Below, piece by piece: positions 1 through 8,887 of a DNA stretch of 64,000 nt. The position numbers were made by a program, and so were the translations under genes. How positions within the stretch are numbered: the stretch's first letter is position 1; every line of letters starts with the position of its first letter. The notes under the pieces were generated by a model. That model ran no database searches and was not told the origin of the DNA. It saw only the letters and a list, made by a program, of their open reading frames with translations. Source of the DNA: Candidatus Rhodoferax mariagerensis (GTDB taxonomy: Bacteria > Pseudomonadota > Gammaproteobacteria > Burkholderiales > Burkholderiaceae_C); assembly GCA_016719055.1 (NCBI GenBank), contig JADKAW010000040.1, positions 62,001 through 126,000 on the forward strand, given 5' to 3'.

Positions 1-16
1 GTTTTGAAGAAAATTA

Positions 17-56
17 GCCTCTAGCCCTTGATAGTTAACGGTTATTAGCTAAACTA
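17..56 (+). repeat. Dispersed ~40-bp repeat, intergenic copy
   Basis: The copy starts GCCTCTAGCCCTT and runs on through TTATTAGCTAAA. In the reading phase used by the genic copies it has TAA six codons after the start of the CTA GCC CTT core, so it would stop translation. Confidence 0.6.
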
Positions 57-347
57 TTTATAGCATGTTGGGAACTGGATGGTGATCTTGGTAAACCATC
101 CACGTTCTAGGCATGGCGCAAGACAGCCGCTGCCAGACCGCAGACCTGGGCAATGCGGTGCAGCATCAGGCCAATGCCGGTGGCAACCGTCAATGATGTC
201 AGCAATCACGAGCAGCTGTCGATTGCCGGCAAGTGCGAGACAATCAGACGCTCTGATGACGCATCAAACGGATCTGGCTGGCTATTACCCTCTACGCCGC
301 TGCCAGGCGTTAAGAAGCTTCTGATCTGATTTTTAGGATGCGAAAGA

Positions 348-390
348 GGCCTATATCCCTTATCAATGTTGAGATGATAGCTATTATTTA
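348..390 (+). repeat. Dispersed ~40-bp repeat, diverged copy
   Basis: The sequence runs GGCCTATATCCCTTATC and ends in GATAGCTATTATT. It matches both ends of the family but is diverged in the middle. It lies 24 bases before the crotonase start codon. Confidence 0.45.
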
Positions 391-413
391 TAGAGTGAAT
401 TGAGTTTCAGACG

Positions 414-1286
414 ATGACCGCACATATCGAATTAGAGCAACAGCAGGGTGTGGCGCACGTCACCATCCACCACCCCAAGCGTTTTAACGCCATGTCGCGC
501 AGCATGTGGCGAGAACTCAAGTGTGTGTTTGACGCCATCGGGCGCGACCCCGCGCTGCGCTGTGTGTTGGTGACCGGACGCGGGGAGCATTTTTGTGCCG
601 GTGGCGATATTTCAGAGTACGCTGATTTCCGCTTTCATGAAGCCACGTTGCGTGAGTTTCATGAGGTTGACGTGTGGGGTGGACTGCAGGCCATGCTGGT
701 GTGTGACGTGCCTATGGTGGCCAAAATCAAGGGTAACTGTATGGGTGCAGGCGTGGAAATTGCCAGTTGCTGTGACATCCGGCTGGCGGCCAAATCGGCC
801 AAATTTGGTGCGCCGATTGCGCGGCTTGGTTTTCCGATGGCACCGCGTGAGGCGGCGCTGATCACCTCCGAGCTGGGTGCGACGACCGCCCGCCAGATGC
901 TGCTGACCGCAGCGGTGCTGGATGCACCCGAACTGGCGGCGCGGGGTTTCCTGACTGCCGTGGTGGCCGATGATGATTTGGCCGTTCACACCCAGGTGAT
1001 GGTGCAGCGTATGCTGACTCTGGCACCCCAGGCGGCGCGCCTGACCAAACAAACATTTCGAGCATTAAATCAAGCTCTAGCCCTTATCGATAAAGCGCAA
1101 GATGCTACAAAAAATGAAGTAAGTCAAATCACTGACCCGCAGCATCCCAGTGTGTTCTGCGTCGGTTCAACCGATCAGCGCACCGCTCAGGCCGACTTTT
1201 TTGAGCGGGCATACGCGTATGCAGACAGCGCCGAGCACCGCGAAGGTGTTGGCGCATTTTTACAAAAACGTCCACCAGTTTTTTAA
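414..1286 (+). CDS. Enoyl-CoA hydratase/isomerase (crotonase) family protein
   Basis: A 290-residue crotonase-fold enzyme acting on acyl-CoA thioesters in the cytoplasm. The oxyanion-hole segment HFCAGGDISEY is at residues 59-69, and the second glycine-rich segment GNCMGAGVEIA (107-117) carries Glu115, which matches one of the two catalytic glutamates of enoyl-CoA hydratase. The second glutamate position (the GQPEI segment of classical hydratases) reads GAPIA here, so the enzyme may be an isomerase or hydrolase rather than a hydratase. A dispersed repeat inserts about 14 residues (ALALIDKAQDATKN) near residues 221-234, before the conserved C-terminal AYADSAEHREGV helix. A malonyl-CoA synthetase-like gene follows 65 bases downstream on the same strand, so the two may share a transcript. 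The exact substrate cannot be told. Confidence 0.85.
   Translation: MTAHIELEQQQGVAHVTIHHPKRFNAMSRSMWRELKCVFDAIGRDPALRCVLVTGRGEHFCAGGDISEYADFRFHEATLREFHEVDVWGGLQAMLVCDVPMVAKIKGNCMGAGVEIASCCDIRLAAKSAKFGAPIARLGFPMAPREAALITSELGATTARQMLLTAAVLDAPELAARGFLTAVVADDDLAVHTQVMVQRMLTLAPQAARLTKQTFRALNQALALIDKAQDATKNEVSQITDPQHPSVFCVGSTDQRTAQADFFERAYAYADSAEHREGVGAFLQKRPPVF
1074..1115 (+). repeat. Dispersed repeat inside the crotonase CDS (in frame)
   Basis: The copy reads GCTCTAGCCCTTATCGATAA and continues with AGCGCAAGATGCTACA. It is translated in frame as ALALIDKAQDATKN. Where intergenic copies have TAA this copy has AAA (Lys). Confidence 0.75.
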
Positions 1287-1351
1287 CCGCTGCCCCCCAT
1301 GTGGGGTGGACACCGTTGTCACTTCAATACTGGTTGATCAAGCAGACTTCG

Positions 1352-2893
1352 ATGAACAACGACTCTTTCAACCTGTATCAGGCGTTGCGCAGGGCCTTTC
1401 CCGCTGACCTGGACGCAACGGCTGTTGAGACCGATCACGGCCAGTATTACACCTGGCGCGATCTGGAGCGTGGCAGTGCCATGCTGGCTAACTTTTTGCT
1501 GTCCTTGAACTTGCCGGTGGATGCACGCATTGCTGTTCAGATCGAAAAATCAGTCGAGGCGTTGATGCTTTACCTGGCCACACTGCGCGCCGGTTTTGTT
1601 TATCTGCCGCTTAACACCGCCTACCAAAGCGCCGAGATGGCGTATTTCATGGGTGATGCCGAGCCAAGTGTGGTGATTTGTACCGGTGCAAATTTTGCCT
1701 GGGTCAGCAAGCTGGCGTTTCAGGCGGGTACGCCCTGGGTGCTGACGCTCAACGATGACCGGACCGGCTCGCTGCTGGCACGGGCGTCCCACGCCAGTGA
1801 CCAGCACACGGTCGTGCCCAAAGCTGAGGGCGACGTGGCGGTCATTATCTACACCAGTGGCACCACCGGGCGCTCCAAAGGCGCGATGCTGACGCACGGC
1901 AACATGCTCAGCAACGCTTGCGTCCTCAAAGACGCCTGGGCTTGGCGCAGCGCAGCCCAGGGCGGTGATGTGCTGATCCACGCGCTGCCAATTTTTCATG
2001 TGCATGGGCTGTTTGTGGCTATTCACGGCGCGCTTCTCAATGGCAGCAAGATGATCTGGTGCGCCCGCTTCGAGCCCAGGTTTGTCATTTCAAAGCTGCC
2101 CGAGGCCACGGTGTTCATGGGCGTGCCGACGCTGTATGTGCGCTTGCTGGCCGAGGCAGCCCTGACACCTCAGGTGGCAAGCCATATGCGTCTGTTTGTC
2201 TCGGGCTCGGCTCCGCTGCTGCTCGACACCTTCAAGGCCTGGCAGGCGCGCACGGGTCACACCATTCTGGAGCGCTATGGCATGAGTGAGACCATCATGC
2301 TGGCCTCCAACCCCTATGCTGGAGAGCGCCGTGGCGGCACGGTCGGCCCGGCGTTGCCGGGTGTTGCGTTGCGCGTTGTCAACGATCAGGGGCAAGTGCT
2401 GACGGCGGGCGAGATTGGCGGCATTGAGGTCAAAGGCCCCAATGTGTTTGGCGGATACTGGCGAATGCCCGAAAAAACCGCCCAAGAGTTCACGCCAGAC
2501 GGTTTTTTCAAGACGGGAGATGTCGGTCGGTGCGACGCAGACGGTTATGTCACGATTGTGGGGCGCAGCAAGGACCTGATCATTAGCGGTGGCTACAACG
2601 TTTATCCGGCCGAAATCGAGAGCTTCATCAATGATTTGCCCGGTGTGTCCGAAAGCGCTGTGGTGGGGGTGCCGCACCCGGACTTTGGCGAAGTGGGCGT
2701 GGCCCTGGTGGTGCCACGTGCGGGTGCGTCGCTTGATGGCACGCAGATACTGGCCGCACTCAAAGCGCAGCTCGCCAGCTTCAAGGTGCCCAAACAGTGC
2801 CATGTGGTGGTCGATTTGCCGCGCAACAGCATGGGCAAGGTGCAAAAGAATGTGTTGCGCAGCCGTTACGCAGATTCAGGCGCTGCGCCATAA
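1352..2893 (+). CDS. matB: Malonyl-CoA synthetase-like acyl-CoA ligase (AMP-forming)
   Basis: An ANL-superfamily ligase of 513 residues from the ATG at 1352; the frame is open further upstream to 1301, but that extension does not look coding. The phosphate-binding loop IIYTSGTTGRSKGAM lies near residue 165. It is followed by the adenylate motif ERYGMSET, a PGVALRVV turn, the hinge region with TGDVGRCDADGY, and a C-terminal lysine in RNSMGKVQKN. Segments such as FMGVPTLYVRLL, MRLFVSGSAPLL and SNPYAGERRGGTVG are typical of MatB, which activates malonate to malonyl-CoA using ATP and CoA in the cytoplasm. A related short or dicarboxylic acid ligase is possible. It lies just after the crotonase gene, as expected for a small acyl-CoA pathway unit. 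Confidence 0.75.
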   Translation: MNNDSFNLYQALRRAFPADLDATAVETDHGQYYTWRDLERGSAMLANFLLSLNLPVDARIAVQIEKSVEALMLYLATLRAGFVYLPLNTAYQSAEMAYFMGDAEPSVVICTGANFAWVSKLAFQAGTPWVLTLNDDRTGSLLARASHASDQHTVVPKAEGDVAVIIYTSGTTGRSKGAMLTHGNMLSNACVLKDAWAWRSAAQGGDVLIHALPIFHVHGLFVAIHGALLNGSKMIWCARFEPRFVISKLPEATVFMGVPTLYVRLLAEAALTPQVASHMRLFVSGSAPLLLDTFKAWQARTGHTILERYGMSETIMLASNPYAGERRGGTVGPALPGVALRVVNDQGQVLTAGEIGGIEVKGPNVFGGYWRMPEKTAQEFTPDGFFKTGDVGRCDADGYVTIVGRSKDLIISGGYNVYPAEIESFINDLPGVSESAVVGVPHPDFGEVGVALVVPRAGASLDGTQILAALKAQLASFKVPKQCHVVVDLPRNSMGKVQKNVLRSRYADSGAAP

Positions 2894-2960
2894 GCGCCGA
2901 CAGTCCCAACCAGCTGGATCAGTAGGGGCGGACCGATGCCCCCCTGCAACTACCCTGCGT

Positions 2961-4043
2961 TTACTGCACTAACACCGCTGCACCGTCGCCGCGCGGCGCA
3001 ATCACACCGATCTGGTAAACCGTCTCGCCTGCAGCGCGCAGGGTGGCTATGCAGGCGGCGGCGCTGCCCGCATCAACCACCACCACCATGCCAATGCCAT
3101 TGTTGAAGGTGCGGTTCATTTCTAAGTCGTCAATACCAGCAGTGGCTTGCAGCCAGGCAAACAGTTCGGTTGTCGGCCAGCTGCCTTTGACCAGATGGGC
3201 CGCAATACCCTGGGGCAACACGCGCGGAATATTCTCCAGCAGGCCACCACCCGTGATGTGGGCCAGCGCCTTGATGCCACTGGGTGAGCTGGCATCGTTC
3301 GAATGCGGGTGCGCCGCCAGTGCTGCCAAGACGTTTTTGACATACAGGCGGGTGGGTTCCATCAGGGCCTGCTTAAAGAGCTTGCCGTCCAGGGTGGCGG
3401 GTAACGTGCCGGCTGCCTCGGCGCGTTCAATGCATTTACGAACCAGACTAAAACCGTTGGAGTGCACGCCGCTGGAGGCCAGGCCCAGCACCACATCACC
3501 GGGCCTGATGTTGGCACCGGTCAGGATTTTTGACTTTTCTACCGCACCCACGGCAAAACCGGCCAGGTCGTATTCGCCGGCCGGGTACATGCCCGGCATT
3601 TCGGCCGTTTCACCGCCAATCAGGGCGCAGCCAGAGAGTTCACAGCCTCTGGCGATGCCGCCCACCACGGCAGCTGCCGTATCCACGTCAAGCTTGCCGC
3701 AGGCAAAGTAATCAAGAAAAAACAGCGGCTCAGCCCCTTGCACCAGCACGTCGTTGACGCTCATGGCCACCAGGTCAATGCCCACGGTGTCGTGCATCTG
3801 CCATTCAAACGCCAGTTTGAGCTTGGTGCCCACGCCATCGGTGCCGCTGACCAGCACCGGCTCTTTATAGCGTTTGGGCACTTCAAATAGCGCACCAAAC
3901 CCGCCAATACCGGCCAGCACCCCTTCGCGCATGGTTTTTTTGGCCAGCGGCTTGATGCGTTCCACCAATGCGTCGCCAGCATCAATGTCAACACCAGCAT
4001 CTTTGTAGGACAGAGCGGTGGGCTGGGTGTTGGGTGAAGTCAT
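2961..4043 (-). CDS. purM: Phosphoribosylformylglycinamidine cyclo-ligase (AIR synthase)
   Basis: Fifth step of purine synthesis: ATP-dependent closure of FGAM to AIR in the cytoplasm. The protein has 360 residues, the usual family length. The N-terminus SYKDAGVDIDAGDALVERIK, the ATP/phosphate segment SGTDGVGTKLKLAFEW, GGETAEMPGMY and the glycine-rich HITGGGLLENIPRVLP are hallmark PurM motifs. The ATG at 4043 is followed by a short variable lead before the conserved start. It is transcribed divergently from the AI-2E transporter gene, with a 173-base gap that should hold both promoters. Nothing is unusual, and the assignment is secure. Confidence 0.96.
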   Translation of the reverse strand: MTSPNTQPTALSYKDAGVDIDAGDALVERIKPLAKKTMREGVLAGIGGFGALFEVPKRYKEPVLVSGTDGVGTKLKLAFEWQMHDTVGIDLVAMSVNDVLVQGAEPLFFLDYFACGKLDVDTAAAVVGGIARGCELSGCALIGGETAEMPGMYPAGEYDLAGFAVGAVEKSKILTGANIRPGDVVLGLASSGVHSNGFSLVRKCIERAEAAGTLPATLDGKLFKQALMEPTRLYVKNVLAALAAHPHSNDASSPSGIKALAHITGGGLLENIPRVLPQGIAAHLVKGSWPTTELFAWLQATAGIDDLEMNRTFNNGIGMVVVVDAGSAAACIATLRAAGETVYQIGVIAPRGDGAAVLVQ

Positions 4044-4216
4044 GGGAAGAATCAGTCAGGGCAAGAAGATAAACGGGACAGGAGGCAAGCCGTTGAACAC
4101 GCGGCAAAGGCCAAGCCCGATAGAATTTGGCCAGATTTTAGTTGCGACATCACCTCAGTACCGACGAGTTGTCGCCGAAACTTGGTTTTTAAAGGGCACG
4201 GCTTCGCGCCAAATCG

Positions 4217-5302
4217 ATGCAATTCACATCCACACAAAAAAGAGCGTCTGCCTGGGCGGCTGTCCTGCTTGGCATGGTTGTTGTGCTCTGGCTGCTGACC
4301 CCGGTGTTGACCCCGTTCGTGGTGGCTGCCATTTTGGCCTATGCCCTGACCCCGGTGGTTGACCGTCTGGACCATCTTGGCCGGGGGCGCTTGCCCCGCT
4401 TGCTGGCCGTGGTGCTGGTGGAGCTGGTGTTTTTGCTGCTGTTGCTGTCGATCGCCTTGCTGATCGTGCCGATTCTGGTCAAGCAAATGCCGCTGTTGCG
4501 AGAGCAGGTGCCACCGCTGCTGAACCAGTTCAATGAGTTTTTATCACCCCGGCTGGCGCAGCTTGGTTTGCATGTGTCGCTGGATGTGGCCAGCATTCGG
4601 GGTTTTTTTGTCGAGCACCTGAGTGCCAACATGGAAGACAGTGTGGGACAACTGCTGGCCTCGGCCAAGATGGGCGGCAGTGTGGCGCTGTCTTTGCTGG
4701 GCAACGCGGTGCTGATTCCGGTAGTGCTGTTTTACTTGCTGATGGACTGGCAGCGTTTTGTTGGCCTGCTGATGGGTCTGGTGCCGCCACGCATGCGCGC
4801 CAAAGTGGACAGCTTTACCAGCGAGGCGGACGCCGTGCTGGGCCAGTACCTGCGTGGTCAGTTGCTGGTGATGCTGGTGCTGGCGGTGTACTACAGCACC
4901 GGGTTGACGCTGTTTGGCCTGACTCTGGCCCTGCCGATTGGCGTATTTACCGGACTGGCAATTGCCATTCCCTATGTGGGTTTTGGGTTGGGCCTGATTT
5001 TGGCAACTTTGGCAGGTTTTCTGGAGTTCTCGGTAACCGCCGGGCATGCCAGCGCCCTGGTCATGGTCTTGGTGGTGTACGGGCTCGGGCAGCTGATTGA
5101 GAGCTTTTACCTGACACCCCGGCTGGTCGGTGAGCGCATTGGCCTGCACCCGCTGGCGGTTATTTTTGCGCTGCTGGCGTTCGGTCATTTACTGGGCTTT
5201 GTCGGGGTGCTGATTGCGCTACCGCTCAGTGCCGTGTTGCTGGTCGCGATTCGGCGCATGCGTAGCGCCTATCTGGGCAGTGCGCTATACAGGGACACCT
5301 GA
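4217..5302 (+). CDS. AI-2E family transporter (PerM-like membrane protein)
   Basis: A 361-residue polytopic inner-membrane protein of the AI-2E/PerM family. Hydrophobic segments occur near residues 12-45 and 65-90, in a central pair, and in a C-terminal cluster containing the family-typical run GLGQLIESFYLTPRLVGERI followed by HPLAVIFALLAFGHLLGF. Members export small molecules or act as ion/H+ antiporters; the substrate here cannot be inferred. Its stop overlaps the hda start by one base (TGATG at 5300-5304), so the two are probably translationally coupled. This transporter-hda arrangement next to purM is common in Burkholderiales. Confidence 0.88.
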   Translation: MQFTSTQKRASAWAAVLLGMVVVLWLLTPVLTPFVVAAILAYALTPVVDRLDHLGRGRLPRLLAVVLVELVFLLLLLSIALLIVPILVKQMPLLREQVPPLLNQFNEFLSPRLAQLGLHVSLDVASIRGFFVEHLSANMEDSVGQLLASAKMGGSVALSLLGNAVLIPVVLFYLLMDWQRFVGLLMGLVPPRMRAKVDSFTSEADAVLGQYLRGQLLVMLVLAVYYSTGLTLFGLTLALPIGVFTGLAIAIPYVGFGLGLILATLAGFLEFSVTAGHASALVMVLVVYGLGQLIESFYLTPRLVGERIGLHPLAVIFALLAFGHLLGFVGVLIALPLSAVLLVAIRRMRSAYLGSALYRDT

Positions 5303-5985
5303 TGGAGCAACTGGTGCTGGACATGGGTGTGGTCGGTAGACCCAATCTGGACAATTTTTGTGCGGGTGCCAACGAGGCGGTATTGAGCCACCTGCGGCTC
5401 TGGCTCGGTCAGTCAGGCGGCCTGCAGCGCTCGCCGGTGCCGACCTACTTATGGGGGGCAAGCGGCAGTGGCAAGACGCATTTGCTCAAGGCTGTGCTTG
5501 TCGCGTTGCAGGCCCGCGGATTGTTGCTGGGATGGCTGGATGGTGGTGAAGAAACACCGGTTGAATTTAACGAGCGCTGGGTCGCTGTGCTGTTGGACGA
5601 CGTGCATGCCTATGGGGTGTCGCAGCAGCAAACGGCGTTCAACTGGTTTGTCAACGCCCAGACGCAGCAGATACCTGTGCTGGCGGCGGGAAGTTTGCCA
5701 CCTGCCGATTTGAAGCTGCGCGACGATCTGCGCACCCGCCTCGGCTGGGGTCATGTCTTTGCCTTGCAGACGCTGAGCGAGTCTGAACGACGTGCAGTGT
5801 TAACTGCCAATGCCCAGGCCCGCGGCATTGTCCTGCGCCCGGAGGTGCTGGACTTCATGCTGACCCGTTTCAGCCGCGACCTGGGCAGCTTGATGGAACT
5901 GCTGGACCTGATGGACGCCTATGCCCTGCAAACACGGCGCGCCGTTACCATTCCCCTTATCAAAACCATGATGGACAACGCATGA
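5302..5985 (+). CDS. hda: DnaA regulatory inactivator Hda
   Basis: A 227-residue AAA+ protein that, bound to the DNA-loaded sliding clamp, stimulates ATP hydrolysis by DnaA and prevents re-initiation of replication. The extreme N-terminus QLVLDMG matches the position of the clamp-binding peptide of Hda. Walker A is GASGSGKTHLL (about residues 52-62), Walker B is VLLDDVHAYG, and a sensor/arginine-finger region follows at DDLRTRLGWGHVF. It lacks the DNA-binding domain IV of DnaA, as Hda does. It is coupled to the upstream transporter by a one-base overlap and to the downstream phosphatase gene by an ATGA overlap. Confidence 0.92.
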   Translation: MEQLVLDMGVVGRPNLDNFCAGANEAVLSHLRLWLGQSGGLQRSPVPTYLWGASGSGKTHLLKAVLVALQARGLLLGWLDGGEETPVEFNERWVAVLLDDVHAYGVSQQQTAFNWFVNAQTQQIPVLAAGSLPPADLKLRDDLRTRLGWGHVFALQTLSESERRAVLTANAQARGIVLRPEVLDFMLTRFSRDLGSLMELLDLMDAYALQTRRAVTIPLIKTMMDNA

Positions 5986-6653
5986 CGACCAAACTGGCCC
6001 TGTTTGACCTTGATCACACTCTGATTCCGGTGGATTCTGACTACGAGTGGGGTGTCTTCACGACCAAGCTAGGGTGGAACGACGCAACAGAATTTACCCG
6101 TCGCAATGAGGCATTTTTTGCGCAGTACAAGGACGGTACGTTGGACATACGAACCTACATTCGTTTTGCCACTGCTGCGCTACGTCAACAGGGCGCTATT
6201 CTTTCAGAAGCGGCTCACGTCCATTTTATGAGGGCTGTGGTGCAAAATGTCATCATGCCTCAGGCACTGGCGCTGGTTCGTCAGCATCAGGATGCCGGTG
6301 ACCGGGTGGTCATCGTCACGGCCACCAACGAATTTGTGGTGCGACCTATCGCACAGGCTTTTGGGGTGGCTGAATTGATTGCCATCAATCTGGCGCGTGA
6401 CCCTGCCACGGGCTGGTTCAACGGTGAAATTCTGGGCACACCGTCGTTTCGTGAAGGCAAGGTGACGCGGGTGCAAGAGTGGCTGGACCAGCAGCAGCTG
6501 GACTGGAATGGCTTTGAGAGCACCTTCTATTCAGACTCGATCAATGACCTGCCACTGCTGGAGCGCGTCAGTCACCCAGTGGCGACCAACCCGGATGATC
6601 GCCTGCGTGCCATTGCGCTGGCACGTGGTTGGCGCATACTTGAGCTTTTCTGA
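5982..6653 (+). CDS. HAD-superfamily subfamily IB hydrolase (phosphatase)
   Basis: A 223-residue HAD hydrolase of the SerB-like IB type. Motif I is LFDLDHTLIPVDSD (nucleophilic Asp in the DxDxT-type signature), motif II is the VIVTATNEFVV segment, and motif III/IV is FYSDSINDLPLL. The cap inserted after motif I is helical. Such proteins dephosphorylate small phosphate esters (phosphoserine-like substrates); annotations such as histidinol-phosphatase or phosphoserine phosphatase are often given, but the substrate is not clear from sequence. The ATG overlaps the hda stop (ATGA, 5982-5985), so it is co-translated with hda, and pcnB follows 80 bases later on the same strand. Confidence 0.88.
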   Translation: MTTKLALFDLDHTLIPVDSDYEWGVFTTKLGWNDATEFTRRNEAFFAQYKDGTLDIRTYIRFATAALRQQGAILSEAAHVHFMRAVVQNVIMPQALALVRQHQDAGDRVVIVTATNEFVVRPIAQAFGVAELIAINLARDPATGWFNGEILGTPSFREGKVTRVQEWLDQQQLDWNGFESTFYSDSINDLPLLERVSHPVATNPDDRLRAIALARGWRILELF

Positions 6654-6733
6654 CCTTCGTACCGACCAGGCAACCAAGTCACATCGGGTGTTTCGGGGCG
6701 AATGTTGCAGGGTCTACAAGAGCAATCACAACA

Positions 6734-8338
6734 ATGATTAAAAAATTCATCAACAAGCTGCTGGGAAAGGCAACCCCGGCGCCCAAGAGTCCATTTGGCA
6801 AGCGCGAAGAAATCGGCCCTGAGGTACATGGTATCAACCCGCAACTGGTGGATGAGCGGGCGTCAAGTGTGCTGCGTACCCTCAAATCGGCCGGTTTTGA
6901 GGCCTATATTGTGGGAGGTGCCGTACGCGACCTGATGCTGGGTCTGGTGCCCAAAGATTTTGACGTGGCGACCAACGCCACGCCGGAACAGGTCAAAAGC
7001 CTGTTTCGGCGTGCCTTCATCATCGGGCGGCGTTTTCGCATCGTGCATGTGGTGTATGGCCGCGGCCGCGAGCATGAGGTGATCGAGGTCTCGACCTTTC
7101 GGGCCTATCTGGACAATTCGGCAGCCGAGCAGGTGGCTGGCAACGAAAAAACCAGCAAGGGCGACCTAGCCGGCATGAAACACGCCGTGGACTCCACGGG
7201 ACGGGTGCTGCGAGACAACGTCTGGGGGCCGCAAGAAGAAGACGCAGTGCGCCGCGACTTCACCATCAATGCCATGTACTACGACCCGGAGCGGCAAATC
7301 GTGGTGGACTACCACCATGGAATGAAAGACGCCAAGGCGCGCGTCATCCGCATGATTGGCGACGCCGCCACGCGCTACCGCGAAGACCCGGTGCGCATCA
7401 TCCGCGCCGTGCGTTTTGCCGCCAAGCTCAATGGGCTGGGTTTCAAGCTCGACCCCAAAACCGCCACGCCACTGATGAAATCACGCGAGCTGTTGGCCGA
7501 TGTGCCGCAAAGCCGCTTGTTTGACGAGATGCTCAAGCTGTTGCAAACCGGCCATTCGCTGGTCTCGATCGAGCAGCTCAAGCAGTTGGGCATGGCGCAA
7601 GGCATCTACCCGCTTTTGGACGTGGTGGTGGAGCGTGCCACTCAGCCCTTTGTGATTGCCGCCTTGCAGGACACTGACCGACGTGTGGCCGAGGGCAAGT
7701 CGGTGGTGCCGAGCTTTTTACTGGCTTGTGTGCTGTGGGCAGACGTGCGTGATGGCTGGGCCCAGCGCGTGCAAGACCAGCAACATTCACACCCTGCGCT
7801 GCAAGACGCGATTGATGATGTGTTCAATGCCCGCATTGGTGACGTGTCGGGCCGTGGCAGGCTGGCAGCTGACATGCGTGAAATCTGGATGATGCAGCCG
7901 CGCTTCGAAAAACGGGTCGGCAGTGCGCCGTTTGGCCTGGTTGAACAGCCCCGCTTTCGGGCTGCCTTTGATTTCATGCGGCTGCGTGCGGAAAATGGCG
8001 AGCTTGACGAAGTGTTGTCGGACTGGTGGGAAGAATTCAGCCTGGCAGACGACAATCTGCGCCGTGACATGGTCGATGAGGTCAAGCTTGAGCAGCAGCA
8101 GCGCCCACGCCCGGCGCGTGCACCGCGTCTTCACAAATCTCCGCGCATTCCCGATGCGTCGCAGCTTGTGGTGGCCCATCAGGCGGAACCGATCGAACCT
8201 TTGGCAGACCCTGAAAGCGCTGACAACACCGATGCGCCCAGAAAGCGGCGCAGGCGTCGGCGCAGTCCAGCGGGCAAGGGTGGGGCGGGTGGTTCGCCAG
8301 GGGCGGACAAGCGATCAGGGCCGGACACCGCGCCCTGA
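6734..8338 (+). CDS. pcnB: Poly(A) polymerase I
   Basis: Adds poly(A) tails to RNA 3' ends, promoting decay by exonucleases. The 534-residue protein has the class II nucleotidyltransferase core: YIVGGAVRDLMLG (about residues 58-70), the metal-binding DFDVATNATPEQVKSLF, and the RRDFTINAMYYDP segment, followed by the RNA-binding neck with REDPVRIIRAVRFAAKL. The long form distinguishes it from a CCA-adding enzyme. The C-terminus is a very basic, disordered tail (KRRRRRRSPAGKGG), typical of proteobacterial PcnB and probably an RNA-binding extension. The stop codon shares one base with the folK start (TGATG), the classic pcnB-folK pair. Confidence 0.95.
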   Translation: MIKKFINKLLGKATPAPKSPFGKREEIGPEVHGINPQLVDERASSVLRTLKSAGFEAYIVGGAVRDLMLGLVPKDFDVATNATPEQVKSLFRRAFIIGRRFRIVHVVYGRGREHEVIEVSTFRAYLDNSAAEQVAGNEKTSKGDLAGMKHAVDSTGRVLRDNVWGPQEEDAVRRDFTINAMYYDPERQIVVDYHHGMKDAKARVIRMIGDAATRYREDPVRIIRAVRFAAKLNGLGFKLDPKTATPLMKSRELLADVPQSRLFDEMLKLLQTGHSLVSIEQLKQLGMAQGIYPLLDVVVERATQPFVIAALQDTDRRVAEGKSVVPSFLLACVLWADVRDGWAQRVQDQQHSHPALQDAIDDVFNARIGDVSGRGRLAADMREIWMMQPRFEKRVGSAPFGLVEQPRFRAAFDFMRLRAENGELDEVLSDWWEEFSLADDNLRRDMVDEVKLEQQQRPRPARAPRLHKSPRIPDASQLVVAHQAEPIEPLADPESADNTDAPRKRRRRRRSPAGKGGAGGSPGADKRSGPDTAP

Positions 8339-8799
8339 TGGTTGAGGCTTTTGTCGCGCTGGGGGCCAACCTTGGTGATGCCCAGGCCACGGTGCGCTGG
8401 GCCATGGACCAATTGGCGAAACTGCCTGAAACCGTCCTGCTGGTGCGCTCAAGTTTGTATTGCAGTGCGCCGGTTGAGGCCGTTGGCCCGGACTTCATTA
8501 ACGCGGTGGTGTCACTCAGCACGGCCTTGACAGCCCCGGATTTGCTCGGTGCACTGCAGCACTTGGAGCAACAGGCCGGACGGATGCGTCCCTATCACCA
8601 CGCGCCGCGAACGCTTGACCTGGATTTGCTGACCTATGGCGATGGCCAGGTGTACAGCCCCAAGTTGACATTACCGCACCCCCGCATGTTCCAGCGGGCT
8701 TTCGTACTGATGCCGCTGGCTGAAATTGCCCCAACACGGGTAAACGCTGCACAATGGCAGGCACTGGCGTCGCAGCGGCTGGTCTGTCTTGGAAAATAG
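8338..8799 (+). CDS. folK: 2-amino-4-hydroxy-6-hydroxymethyldihydropteridine pyrophosphokinase
   Basis: Transfers pyrophosphate from ATP to 6-hydroxymethyl-dihydropterin in folate synthesis (cytoplasm). The 153-residue protein carries the N-terminal VEAFVALGANLGD and the signature RPYHHAPRTLDLDLLTYGD, which holds the Mg-binding aspartates, then LPHPRMFQRAFVLMPLAEIAP. The length is normal. It overlaps pcnB by one base and is likely translated by coupling. Confidence 0.95.
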   Translation: MVEAFVALGANLGDAQATVRWAMDQLAKLPETVLLVRSSLYCSAPVEAVGPDFINAVVSLSTALTAPDLLGALQHLEQQAGRMRPYHHAPRTLDLDLLTYGDGQVYSPKLTLPHPRMFQRAFVLMPLAEIAPTRVNAAQWQALASQRLVCLGK

Positions 8800-8887
8800 C
8801 TGGGGTGTGAGTTCAGTGCGTGCCTTTCGCGCGCTAAGATCAAACGCTGTCGTGAATTGCCTGTAGCCTTGTTGACTGGAAACTCCC

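Larger units (their letters stand above)
1..413. other. Left edge, no supported gene
   Basis: I see no convincing gene in this stretch. An 81-codon open frame at 79-324 has no recognisable domain and atypical composition. On the minus strand the same DNA gives a short hydrophobic run ending near position 110, which could be a relic of a lost gene. Two copies of the dispersed repeat family (17-56 and 348-390) lie here. The second sits just upstream of the crotonase start, so the promoter of that gene probably lies near it. Confidence 0.5.

Noticed and set aside
79..324. 81-codon open frame at the left edge
   Set aside because: No domain, no convincing ribosome binding site and repeat DNA on both sides; listed only as a region without a supported gene.
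612..1052. Long antisense frames opposite the crotonase, rpoN, acylase and RND genes
   Set aside because: Typical shadow frames of high-GC coding DNA, with no domain content and no ribosome binding sites.
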